This document shows positions 31,413 to 39,719 of a stretch of 64,000 nt of DNA, piece after piece (the stretch's first letter is position 1; every line of letters begins with the position of its first letter). The notes beneath the pieces were generated by a model. The model ran no database searches and had not been told where the DNA came from. It saw nothing but the letters and a program-made list of their open reading frames with translations. This DNA is from Serratia marcescens (lineage in GTDB: Bacteria; Pseudomonadota; Gammaproteobacteria; Enterobacterales; Enterobacteriaceae), in the NCBI RefSeq assembly GCF_006715005.1, contig NZ_VFMJ01000001.1, positions 558,001 to 622,000 on the forward strand, in the 5' to 3' direction. The position numbers were made by a program, and so were the translations under genes.

Positions 31413-32030
31413 ATGTCTGGTGATACCATCAACGACCTCGCGACGCTGGAACAGCTGTACGGCAAACCCGCCGCGCCCTCGGTTTTTAAAGAAGTCAGCT
31501 ATATCCACCCGGCGTACCGCCCGTTTATCGAGGCGGCGCCGTTTGCCGCTCTCTCGACGGTCGGGCCGGACGGCATGGATGTCTCGCCACGCGGCGATCC
31601 GGCCGGTTTTATCCATATCGAAGACGAGAAAACCTTGCTGCTGCCGGACCGGCGCGGCAATAACCGCATCGATAGCCTGCGCAATATCCTGCACGACAAC
31701 CGGGTAGCGCTGCTGTTGCTGATCCCCGGCATCGGTGAAACGCTGCGGATTAACGGGCGGGCGGAGATCGTGGTGGCGCCGGCGGTGCTGCAACGCTTCG
31801 CCCACCGCAATCAGCTGCCGCGTTCGGTGCTGCGGATTCGGGTGGAGGCGGTGTTCTTCCAGTGCAGCCGGGCGATCTTGCGTTCGGGACTCTGGGAAGA
31901 GGGCAGCCGCCTCGAACGTTCGGCGCTGCCCAGCCCCGGCCATATTTTGGCCGCGGTGAGCCAAACGCGCTTCGACGGTGAGGAGTATGACAGCGCGTTG
32001 CCGCAGCGACTGAAGGATACGCTGTATTAA
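31413..32030 (+). CDS. Pyridoxamine 5'-phosphate oxidase-family FMN-binding protein
   Basis: This 205-residue split-barrel flavin-binding protein starts at 31413 (MSGDTINDL) with AGGA 8 bases upstream. Visible family parts are FAALSTVGPDGMDVSPRGDPAGF, LLLPDRRGNNRIDSLRNIL and GIGETLRINGRAEI. The pattern fits the MSMEG_1061-like PPOX subgroup; no pyridoxal role is implied. The stop overlaps the convergent acetyltransferase gene by 4 bp. Confidence 0.75.
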   Translation: MSGDTINDLATLEQLYGKPAAPSVFKEVSYIHPAYRPFIEAAPFAALSTVGPDGMDVSPRGDPAGFIHIEDEKTLLLPDRRGNNRIDSLRNILHDNRVALLLLIPGIGETLRINGRAEIVVAPAVLQRFAHRNQLPRSVLRIRVEAVFFQCSRAILRSGLWEEGSRLERSALPSPGHILAAVSQTRFDGEEYDSALPQRLKDTLY

Positions 32031-32593
32031 TCGCCGTGGCGTTCGCGCCACGTTTGCCGGTTCAGCCGGTACAAGACGTGCTTTTGCAGCGGATGGCCCG
32101 TCGGCAGGCGCGGGTGCAGGAAGGTTTCGCCGTCAAACTGCATACCGATGCGCGTCATTACCCGGCGCGACGGCTGGTTATTTTCGGCGGTGAAGGACAC
32201 CACTTCCGGCAAGTGCAGCGTGTCGAAGGCGCACGCCAGCACAGCGCGTGCCGCTTCAGCGGCGTAGCCGTTGCCCCAGTGGGCCGCCGCCAGCCGCCAG
32301 CCAATCTCTACGCAGGGGGAGCAAGGCAGATCGTCGCCCGGCCGCGCCAGCCCGACAAAACCGATAAAAGGCGCGCCGCCTTTCACTTCCACCGCCCATA
32401 GCCCCCAGCCATGTTGTTGCATGAAGGCGCGGATGCGTTCGGCCTGCGCGTGGCTTTCCTCGGCCGTCATCGTCGCCGGGAAATAGCGCATCACCTGCGG
32501 ATCGGCGTTAAGCGCGGCGAAGGCCGGCAGATCGTCGTCGCGCCAGGCGCGCAGCCGCAGCCTGGTGCTGTCGAGGGTAAGGATGGTTGACAT
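32027..32593 (-). CDS. GNAT-family N-acetyltransferase (RimJ/RimL-like)
   Basis: This 188-residue protein shows the RimJ/RimL pattern: TLDSTRLRLRAWRDDDLPAF at the N-terminus, then EIGWRLAAAHWGNGYAAEAARA, which is the acetyl-CoA pyrophosphate loop, and SRRVMTRIGMQFDGE. The acceptor (protein N-terminus or small molecule) cannot be told from sequence. Confidence 0.82.
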   Translation of the reverse strand: MSTILTLDSTRLRLRAWRDDDLPAFAALNADPQVMRYFPATMTAEESHAQAERIRAFMQQHGWGLWAVEVKGGAPFIGFVGLARPGDDLPCSPCVEIGWRLAAAHWGNGYAAEAARAVLACAFDTLHLPEVVSFTAENNQPSRRVMTRIGMQFDGETFLHPRLPTGHPLQKHVLYRLNRQTWRERHGD

Positions 32594-32613
32594 GATGCAT
32601 AGCCTCCAATGAG

Positions 32614-32639
32614 CAAGGGCGCGGCGAACCGCGCCCTTG
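32614..32639 (-). terminator. Strong GC hairpin downstream of yegD
   Basis: An 11-bp stem (CAAGGGCGCGG/CCGCGCCCTTG) closed by a CGAA tetraloop begins 6 bp after the yegD stop. It lacks a T-run; a role as terminator or 3' stabiliser is inferred. Confidence 0.6.
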
Positions 32640-32644
32640 GGCTG

Positions 32645-33997
32645 TCAACGGAACAGCGTTTGCGCCCAGCGCGCCAGCCCGGCGGTGACCGAGCCGAAGT
32701 CGTTGCCGCCGACGATCGGAATGCCCGGCAGCTGCTGTTGCAGCGCGGCGCGCAGCAGCGGTGAGCGCGCGCTGCCGCCGGTCAGGTAGATTACCTGCGG
32801 TGCGGTCTGGCTGCTGGCCAGCGCGGCGCTGACCTGCTCCTGAATGCGCATCAACGGCTGCGAGATGGCGTCGGCGAGCTGGGCCTGGCTGATGCTCTCC
32901 GCCAGATCGGCCTGCACGAAGCTGAGCGGCGCGCTGATGGCCGTTTGGCCGGACAGGGCTATCTTACTCTCTTCGGCCGCGCGCACCAGTCGGTAGCTCA
33001 GGCGCTGCTGGTACACTTTCAGCAGGCGTTTGACCTTTTCCGGCTCCGCCGCGTCGAGGATCAGATCGCGCAGCACGCGGCCGTTGGCGGCGCTGTAGAA
33101 GTCGTTTTGCGCCGGCACGTCGTTGGTCGCCACCGCGTTCCAGTAAGGCAGCGCTGGCAGGGCGATGCCTTTCCCGGTTTCGCCGCCCAGGCCGAACAGC
33201 GGCATCAGCTGTTTGAAGGCCAGCATGATGTCCAGATCGTTACCGCCGACCCGGCAGCCGCTGTGGCCCAGCAGGCTCTGCTGACGATCGGCGCGGTCGC
33301 GCCACTGCGGCCCCATCAGCAGCACCGAGCAGTCGGTGGTGCCGCCGCCGATGTCCACTACCAGCACGGTTTGTTCTTCGCTCAGCGTCGCCTCGAAGTC
33401 CAGCCCGGCTGCCACCGGCTCGAACTGGAATTCAATGGCTTTGAAACCGGCGCGTTCGGCGGCGCGCTGCAAAATGCCCTGCGCCTGCCGGTTGGCTTCG
33501 TCGCCGCCGATGCCCTGGAAGTTGATCGGCCGGCCGATCACCGCCTGATCGATGCCGGTCTGCAGCACGTTTTCCGCCTGGCGCTTGATGTGGAACATCA
33601 TGGCGCACACCAGGTCTTCGAACAGCGCGATCTGCTGCGGTTTCAGGCCGTTGGCGCCGAGAAAGGACTTCGGCGAGCGCACGAAGTACACTTCTTCCGG
33701 ATCTTCCATGTAGTGCGCCAGCGCCTGCAGGCCGAACAGCACGCTGTCGCCGTTGACCGGGATGTCTTCTTCGCGGTTGTAACTGATGGCGCGGCGCAGC
33801 AGCTGCTGGTTTTCTTCGCTGCCGGTCGGCACCTGCCAATGGCGGTGCAGGCATTCGCTCACCGCTTCGCGGGTCGGCGCGCACAGCATCGAAGGCAGAT
33901 ACGGTTCGTTGTTTTCCAGCGTCAGCAGCTCGGGGCCGTGGTCGCGCATCACCGCGACGGAACAGTTGGCTGTCCCATAGTCGAATCCAATAAACAT
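32645..33997 (-). CDS. yegD: Hsp70-family chaperone-like protein YegD
   Basis: With 450 residues it equals E. coli YegD. It has only the actin-like ATPase fold of Hsp70: phosphate loop MFIGFDYGTANCSVAVM, second phosphate loop VLVVDIGGGTTDCSVLLM and adenosine motif VIYLTGGSARSPLLR. The substrate-binding domain of DnaK is absent, so the client mechanism is unknown. The start at 33997 is homologous with the E. coli protein; a longer frame to 34060 is not. It is divergent from the alkA-like gene. Confidence 0.92.
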   Translation of the reverse strand: MFIGFDYGTANCSVAVMRDHGPELLTLENNEPYLPSMLCAPTREAVSECLHRHWQVPTGSEENQQLLRRAISYNREEDIPVNGDSVLFGLQALAHYMEDPEEVYFVRSPKSFLGANGLKPQQIALFEDLVCAMMFHIKRQAENVLQTGIDQAVIGRPINFQGIGGDEANRQAQGILQRAAERAGFKAIEFQFEPVAAGLDFEATLSEEQTVLVVDIGGGTTDCSVLLMGPQWRDRADRQQSLLGHSGCRVGGNDLDIMLAFKQLMPLFGLGGETGKGIALPALPYWNAVATNDVPAQNDFYSAANGRVLRDLILDAAEPEKVKRLLKVYQQRLSYRLVRAAEESKIALSGQTAISAPLSFVQADLAESISQAQLADAISQPLMRIQEQVSAALASSQTAPQVIYLTGGSARSPLLRAALQQQLPGIPIVGGNDFGSVTAGLARWAQTLFR

Positions 33998-34191
33998 CTC
34001 TTTTTTATCCCCATGCCAATGAAGGGGGGCGACTTTACCCGAGACGGGGCCGGTGGGCAATGCGCCGATGCGCGAGTGTCGAAAAATTTAGCGGGCGTGG
34101 CATCGGCATGCTTAACTTAATGTCCGAATTCCGCACGTCAGCGCGCCAGCCGAGCCTCATAATGCAGAAAAAACCGAACCCGAGCGTTGCC

Positions 34192-35652
34192 ATGAATACT
34201 CAACAGCAAGCGTTGTACGACGCGCTGCGCGCGCGTGACCGCAAATTCGACGGCCGCTTTTTCGTCGGCGTCTCCTCCACCGGCATTTATTGCCGCCCGG
34301 TGTGCAGCGCCCGCACGCCAAAGCTGGAAAATTGCACCTTCTATCCGAGCGCGGCGGCGGCCGAACTGGCGGGCTTTCGCCCCTGCCTTAAATGCCGGCC
34401 GGAACTGGCGCCCGGTCTGGCGCTGATCGATCTGGGCAACCGCTATGCGCAGGTGGCGGTGCAGCTCATCGAGCAGGGCTATCTGTCCGAACACAGTTGC
34501 GAAGCGCTGGCGGCGCGGCTCGGCATTTCCGATCGCCACCTGCGGCGTATCTTCGCCGAGCAGTTTGGCGCTTCGCCGATCGATTACGCGCAGTCGCACC
34601 GGCTGCTGCAGGCCAAGCGCCTGTTGGCGGATACCGACCTGCCGCTCAGCGAGGTGGCGTTCGCCGCCGGTTTCGGCAGCCTGCGGCGTTTCAACGAGCT
34701 GTTCAAGGCGCGCTACCGCCTGATCCCGTCGGCGCTGCGCAGCGGCGGCGCGCGTGGTGAACGGGCGGCCGCCAGCGGCCTGGTGTTCCACCTGGGCTAT
34801 CGGCCGCCCTATGACTGGGATCGCATGCTGAACTTCTTGCAGGCGCGCGCCGTGCAGGGCGTAGAGCGGGTCGAGGGACGCCGCTACCTGCGCTCGATCG
34901 CCGTCAGCCAGGCCGGCACGGAGTATTGCGGCTGGGTCAGCGTACAGCCGGAAGAAGCGCGCAACCGGGTCAGGGTCGAGATCGCGCCTGCGCTCAGTCT
35001 GGTGACGACGGAGGTGTTGCGCCGCGTACGCTTGCTGTTCGATTTGGACGCCGCGCCGGATCGCATCAACGAGGCGCTGGGTTCGCTGGCGGCCGATGCG
35101 CCGGGATTGCGCCTGCCGGGCTGCGTGAACAGTTTCGAGCAGGCGGCGCGTGCGGTGCTGGGCCAGTTGGTCAGCGTGAAAATGGCGGCGACCTTCGCCG
35201 GGCGGATGGCCGAACGCTGGGGGGAAGCCCTGGCAACGCCGCATGAGGGCATCACCCATGTCTTCCCCACCGCAGAACGGGTGGCGCAGCTGCAGCCCGA
35301 AGAACTGCGCCCGCTCGGGGTGCAGGTGAAGCGTGCGGCGGCGCTGATCGAGATCGCCCGCGCACTGGGCGAAGGACGGCTGCAGCTCGATAACGTGCTG
35401 GATATTGAACAGGGCATCAAGGCGCTGACCGCGCTGCCGGGCATCGGCAGCTGGACCGCCAGCTATATCGCCATGCGCGCCTGGTCGTGGCCGGACGTGT
35501 TCCTGGCGGGCGATTACCTGATCAAACAGCGTTTCCCCGGCATGACGCCGCGCCAGATCGAACGCTATGCCGAGCGTTGGCGCCCGTGGCGCTCTTACGC
35601 CACGCTGCACCTGTGGCATAACGACGGTTGGGCGCCGGAAGGGGAGGATTAA
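34192..35652 (+). CDS. alkA: Ada-AlkA fusion: methyl-sensing activator with 3-methyladenine DNA glycosylase
   Basis: This 486-residue fusion has an Ada N-terminal zinc domain (residues 10-75) with all four zinc cysteines, Cys34/Cys38 in YCRPVC and Cys65/Cys68 in FRPCLKC; one of these is the methyl-phosphotriester acceptor in Ada. An AraC-type helix-turn-helix follows (about 85-185). The AlkA glycosylase (about 195-480) has the helix-hairpin-helix LPGIGSWTASYIAMRAW and catalytic Asp in GDYLIKQRFPGM. The O6-methylguanine transferase domain of Ada is missing. It probably senses methylated DNA and removes alkylated bases. The start is uncertain (34162 also possible); ribosome sites are weak. Confidence 0.92.
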   Translation: MNTQQQALYDALRARDRKFDGRFFVGVSSTGIYCRPVCSARTPKLENCTFYPSAAAAELAGFRPCLKCRPELAPGLALIDLGNRYAQVAVQLIEQGYLSEHSCEALAARLGISDRHLRRIFAEQFGASPIDYAQSHRLLQAKRLLADTDLPLSEVAFAAGFGSLRRFNELFKARYRLIPSALRSGGARGERAAASGLVFHLGYRPPYDWDRMLNFLQARAVQGVERVEGRRYLRSIAVSQAGTEYCGWVSVQPEEARNRVRVEIAPALSLVTTEVLRRVRLLFDLDAAPDRINEALGSLAADAPGLRLPGCVNSFEQAARAVLGQLVSVKMAATFAGRMAERWGEALATPHEGITHVFPTAERVAQLQPEELRPLGVQVKRAAALIEIARALGEGRLQLDNVLDIEQGIKALTALPGIGSWTASYIAMRAWSWPDVFLAGDYLIKQRFPGMTPRQIERYAERWRPWRSYATLHLWHNDGWAPEGED

Positions 35653-35661
35653 GGTTTCGGG

Positions 35662-36015
35662 CTAGCGGGGGGCGTCGATTAGCTGCAGCAGGCGGCTCAT
35701 GCCTTCGCGCATCAGGAACGCCAGCAGCTTTTCCCGCTCGGCCGGCGTCAGATGGTAGTAATATTCGATCCAGACCCGAACCGGATCCTGGCGTTTGATG
35801 TCGTAGTCCGGATGGTCGGCCTCGCGCAAGGCCGACAGGCTGCGCGCGCCGAACGGCAGGCTGTCGATATGGTATTCCAGCGCTTTACCCTGCACGCCGC
35901 TGCGGCGGCGGCTGACCCAGCCTTCGCGCCGGGCCATCAGATTGACCCCTTGCGGGGTCGAGGGCAACCCTGCTTTCCCCATCAGTTCCCTGGCGGAAAA
36001 CCATTTCTTTTCCAT
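35662..36015 (-). CDS. Small DNA-binding protein with a MuA-type N-terminal helix-turn-helix
   Basis: This 117-residue protein begins with a HTH Mu-type module (about residues 1-60): WFSARELMGKAGLPSTPQGV, NLMARREGWVSRRRSGVQGK and ALEYHIDSLPFGARSL. The remainder is helical (LTPAEREKLLAFLMREG). Free-standing copies of the Mu transposase/repressor DNA-binding domain are common in enterobacteria as small regulators; there is no transposase here. The function is unknown. The ribosome site AAGGGACT abuts the ATG. It is convergent with alkA, 9 bp away. Confidence 0.75.
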   Translation of the reverse strand: MEKKWFSARELMGKAGLPSTPQGVNLMARREGWVSRRRSGVQGKALEYHIDSLPFGARSLSALREADHPDYDIKRQDPVRVWIEYYYHLTPAEREKLLAFLMREGMSRLLQLIDAPR

Positions 36016-36170
36016 AGTCCCTTATCCCTGAGCTATCACATGTCGAGGAAAATCAACGGATACGTCGATGTCCGCATGGGAGCTTCATCTTACTTAATCG
36101 TTTAAGCTTCAGGTGTTATTTATATCACTAATCTCGTATGGGTTAACATAATGTGAAAGACGAGACGTGC

Positions 36171-36193
36171 GGCGCCGCCCGGGAGACGGCGCC
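36171..36193 (-). terminator. Hairpin downstream of dgcE
   Basis: GGCGCCG pairs with CGGCGCC around a 9-base loop, 15 bp after the dgcE stop; there is no T-run, so the terminator function is tentative. Confidence 0.35.
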
Positions 36194-36207
36194 GGCGAGG
36201 GAAGGCG

Positions 36208-39200
36208 TTAGCGGATGCCGAAGTAGCCGTCGCTGAGTAGAACCGCCAACGGCTGCTCCAGCGCCACCTGGTCGCCGTCTGCCAGATCGACGCCGACATC
36301 GCGCAGCGCCTGCAGCGTCACCGGCTGGTGGGCCGGCCCGGCGAGCGTCTGCGCCTTGATCCGATGCGCCGCGCCGTTGAGCATCGAGACCATCAGTTCA
36401 TCCATCTGGTTGCAGTGCACGTTGGTGATAAAGCGTTCATCGATGCGAATGATGTCTATCTTCTGATCGCCCAACTCATCGAAGGCATTGATGTTATGCC
36501 CAAAGCCGTTGACGATCAGTCGGCAGCCCAGCTGCTGCAGCTCGCGGAGAAATGCCCGGCACTGCGCGGCATGTTCCAGCACCGCAGCCTCATCGACGCT
36601 AAACAGCAGTGCCTGCGGCGGCAGCGAGGAGGCGCGCACCGTTTCCGTCAGGTAGCGCTGGAAGTCGGTGCTTAGCAGGCTGTCGGTGGCCAGCGGCAAC
36701 GCGAGCGACAGCCCCTTGCGCTTGATGTCGTCGGCGCACGATACCAGCAGCTGCGCCACCGCCCAGCGGTCGATATCCGGCATCAGGCCGTACAGCTGCG
36801 CGGCGGCGATGAACGCCTCGTGCGGCAGCGGCCGATCGTCCGGTGCCATCACCTGCAGCTTCACCTGGTGGAACGCGGCCGACAGCGGCGTCGCCGGCGG
36901 CGCGACCGCGTGGGTCAGCAGCCGCAGTTGCCCCTCGCTGATGATGGCCTGTACCTCCTGCGAGTTCAGCAATTCATGCTGCCGTTCCAGCAGCTGTTTT
37001 TGCCGCGTTTCGTATAGATAAACCTGGCCGCGCCCGTGGTGTTTGGCGGTGTAGCAGGCGATGTCGGCCTGCGCCAACAGTTCGCTGCTTTTGGCGTCGC
37101 CGCTGATGCGCGTGATGCCGGCGCTGGCGCCGACGCGGTAAATTTTTCCTTCCCAATAGAACGGATGCTGGCTGATTTGGTTGACCACCTGCTGTACCAG
37201 CGATTTGGCCTGTTCCAGCCGGCAGTCGAACAGGATCAGACCGAACTCGTCGCCACCCAACCGAGCCAGGCAGTCGCTATTGCGCAGCTGGTGCCGCATC
37301 AACTGAGCGATGTCGCGCAGCAAGGCATCGCCCGCCGCATGGCCGGCGGTGTCGTTCACCGCCTTGAACCGATCCAGATCGAGGAATACCAGCGAATGCG
37401 GCGGCGACGGTTCCCCGGTGGCGGCGATCGCCGCCTTCAGCTGCTTCTCGAAGCGGGTGCGGTTCGGCAACCCGGTCAGCGCGTCGTGTGAGGCGCTATA
37501 GCTGAGCTTTTTCATCAGTTCGCGCGAGGCGGTGACGTCCTGCAGCACCATGACTGCGCCCATGGTTTCGCCGTCGAGAGTTTTCAGCGGTGAGACCGAC
37601 TGCTGCACGTCGAAATAACGCCCGTCACGGCTGTGCAGCACCAGCGCATAGTCCGCCGGCCATTGCCGCGGGTATTGCGTGAGGTTTTCGATTTCCGGGC
37701 CGTCTTTGCCGTTGGTCAGGCGCACCACGCCGGCGACCGGCATGCCGATCGCCAGGTCGAGCGGCCAGCCGCACATTTGCTCGGCCACCGGGTTCATAAA
37801 GGTGATGCGCAGGTGGCCGTCGGTGGAGATCACCCCTTCGCCGATGGCGTCGAGAGTGATGTGCAGACGCTCTTTTTCTTCGTGCAGCGCCTCGGCGAGG
37901 ATCTTGAGCTCGGTCATGTCGATATTGGTGCCGATCATACGTAGCGGCCGGCCGTGGTCGTCGAGGATCACGTTGCCCTGGCCGCGAATATGGCGCAATT
38001 TGCCGGCGCGCGTGGTAATGCGAAATTCCATGATGAACGGCCGCGGCTGCGCCAGGATCTCGGCCAGTTCGCGATCGGTGCGCTCGCGATCTTCCGGCAC
38101 CAGCAGGCTGCGCCACAGCGCCAGCGTCGGCGTTTGGTCGGGATTGAGATCGTAGAGTTCGAACATACGCTGATCCCAGGTGAAGTTTTCCTGGTTCATC
38201 ACCCATTCCCAGATGCCGACGCCGCCCACCTGGTTGGCCAGTGTAATGCGCTCCACCAGCCGGTTGTTCTCCGCCTCGCTGCGTTTGAGGCCGCTGATGT
38301 CCTCGACCTGAGAGATGAAGTACAGCGGTTGCCCTTCGGCGTCGCGCACCAGCGAGACGGCCAATAGCGCCCAAACGGTCTGGCCGTCGCTGCGGATATA
38401 GCGTTTCTCCATGGTGTAGCTGCTGATGTGGCCGTCGAGCAGATCGTGCAGCTGGCTGAGATCGGCGTTGAGGTCGTCCGGGTGGGTGATCGCCTGGAAC
38501 GTCAGGCGATGCAGCCCTTCCGGCGTATAGCCGAGCAGTTTGCACAGCGCCTGATTGACCTGTAGCCATTTGCCCTCCGGCGACACCAGCGCCATGCCGA
38601 TGGCGGAATACTCCAGCGCGCTGCGAAACCGGCTCTCGCTCTCGACGATGTGCTGTTTCTCCACCCGGAAGGTGTGCATCACCATCGCCATCGCGTGCGC
38701 CGGGATCAGGATCAGCAGCATCGGCAAGTACAGGCCGAGCTCACCGAAGACGTGTGCAGAGGCCTGCAGGTGCAGCACGCCCAGCGAGATCAGCACCGTG
38801 ATCAGCAGCAGGGTGCAGAAACAGACGGCGAAGGCTTCGAAGCGCGGCAGCGCGATGGCGGCCCACAGCAGCGGCAGGATGACGAAGGTGAACGGGAACG
38901 GCAGATAGGTCAGCGCCAGGTAGCTGAAGGCCAGGGAGCCCATCAGCGTGAGCAGCAGCGGGTAGGGGTTCAGCGCCGCCAATGTGCGGCGGTGATAGGT
39001 GAGGCCGAGCGGCGCCAGCGACAGCACCCCTATCGCTTCGGAGATGAACCAGATGCCGAACGATTGCCAGAACGTTTGATCCGGCGTGGGCGAGAGCCCG
39101 GCGGCCAGCAGCGCGCTGAACAGCGGGGTGAAGATCACCGCGCACACCACAAAGCGCAGCCAGCAGCCCAGATCGCTCAGCGGATCGTTCACCGGCAGTG

Positions 39201-39534
39201 TGCGGCGCAGCAGCAGGGCGCAAACCGCCGCTTCCAGCAGGTTGATGGCGGCCAGCTTGACGGGAGTGGCGCTGACGCCGAACAGCAAGAAACTGGCGAG
39301 CACGATGCCGAGGCCGCTGGCCAGCAGCGGCAGGCCCCAGTGGCGCGGGGCGTGGCGGAACAGCACGGCGATCGCGGCGGCGGTCGGGAACCACAGCGGC
39401 GTGAAGTGGCGGGCTTCGCTGGACAGCGACAGGCTCAGCAAGGCGAGCAGAAACGTCGCCAACGCCACGAACAGGGAATGCGTCAGCATGACGCCTTTGT
39501 GGGTGCCGAACGTGTTCGGCGCGCTGATCTCCAT
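36208..39534 (-). CDS. dgcE: Diguanylate cyclase DgcE (YegE-like): MASE1-PAS-GGDEF-degenerate EAL
   Basis: This 1108-residue inner-membrane sensor makes cyclic di-GMP from GTP. N-terminal MASE1 has about 8-10 membrane helices (residues 10-300); three PAS modules follow (about 300-665), then the GGDEF domain (about 675-850) with an intact GGDEF motif near residue 760 and SHDALTGLPNRTRFE at its start. The C-terminal EAL-like domain (about 880-1100) lacks the EAL triad, as in E. coli DgcE, which drives curli and biofilm control. ATG 39534 is preferred to GTG 39540 because AAGG lies 6 bases from the ATG. Confidence 0.92.
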   Translation of the reverse strand: MEISAPNTFGTHKGVMLTHSLFVALATFLLALLSLSLSSEARHFTPLWFPTAAAIAVLFRHAPRHWGLPLLASGLGIVLASFLLFGVSATPVKLAAINLLEAAVCALLLRRTLPVNDPLSDLGCWLRFVVCAVIFTPLFSALLAAGLSPTPDQTFWQSFGIWFISEAIGVLSLAPLGLTYHRRTLAALNPYPLLLTLMGSLAFSYLALTYLPFPFTFVILPLLWAAIALPRFEAFAVCFCTLLLITVLISLGVLHLQASAHVFGELGLYLPMLLILIPAHAMAMVMHTFRVEKQHIVESESRFRSALEYSAIGMALVSPEGKWLQVNQALCKLLGYTPEGLHRLTFQAITHPDDLNADLSQLHDLLDGHISSYTMEKRYIRSDGQTVWALLAVSLVRDAEGQPLYFISQVEDISGLKRSEAENNRLVERITLANQVGGVGIWEWVMNQENFTWDQRMFELYDLNPDQTPTLALWRSLLVPEDRERTDRELAEILAQPRPFIMEFRITTRAGKLRHIRGQGNVILDDHGRPLRMIGTNIDMTELKILAEALHEEKERLHITLDAIGEGVISTDGHLRITFMNPVAEQMCGWPLDLAIGMPVAGVVRLTNGKDGPEIENLTQYPRQWPADYALVLHSRDGRYFDVQQSVSPLKTLDGETMGAVMVLQDVTASRELMKKLSYSASHDALTGLPNRTRFEKQLKAAIAATGEPSPPHSLVFLDLDRFKAVNDTAGHAAGDALLRDIAQLMRHQLRNSDCLARLGGDEFGLILFDCRLEQAKSLVQQVVNQISQHPFYWEGKIYRVGASAGITRISGDAKSSELLAQADIACYTAKHHGRGQVYLYETRQKQLLERQHELLNSQEVQAIISEGQLRLLTHAVAPPATPLSAAFHQVKLQVMAPDDRPLPHEAFIAAAQLYGLMPDIDRWAVAQLLVSCADDIKRKGLSLALPLATDSLLSTDFQRYLTETVRASSLPPQALLFSVDEAAVLEHAAQCRAFLRELQQLGCRLIVNGFGHNINAFDELGDQKIDIIRIDERFITNVHCNQMDELMVSMLNGAAHRIKAQTLAGPAHQPVTLQALRDVGVDLADGDQVALEQPLAVLLSDGYFGIR

Positions 39535-39687
39535 AGACACCCTTACCGATGGCCTCTGTCAGTGATTGGATTCATGACGTGGATGAATTAAGACGATTTA
39601 TTGGCAAAGGGTAGTACAGCGCGAGAGGAAAACCTACCGGGAAGGCCGACTTTACTGCGTTAACGCCAGCCCGGCGGCAGAATGACG

Positions 39688-39714
39688 AAAAAGCCGGCGC
39701 GAGGCCGGCTTTTG
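39688..39714 (-). terminator. Intrinsic terminator of mgtE
   Basis: Minus-strand stem AAAGCCGGC/GCCGGCTTT with a short loop and trailing T-run begins 6 bp after the mgtE stop. Confidence 0.85.
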
Positions 39715-39719
39715 GCGTA

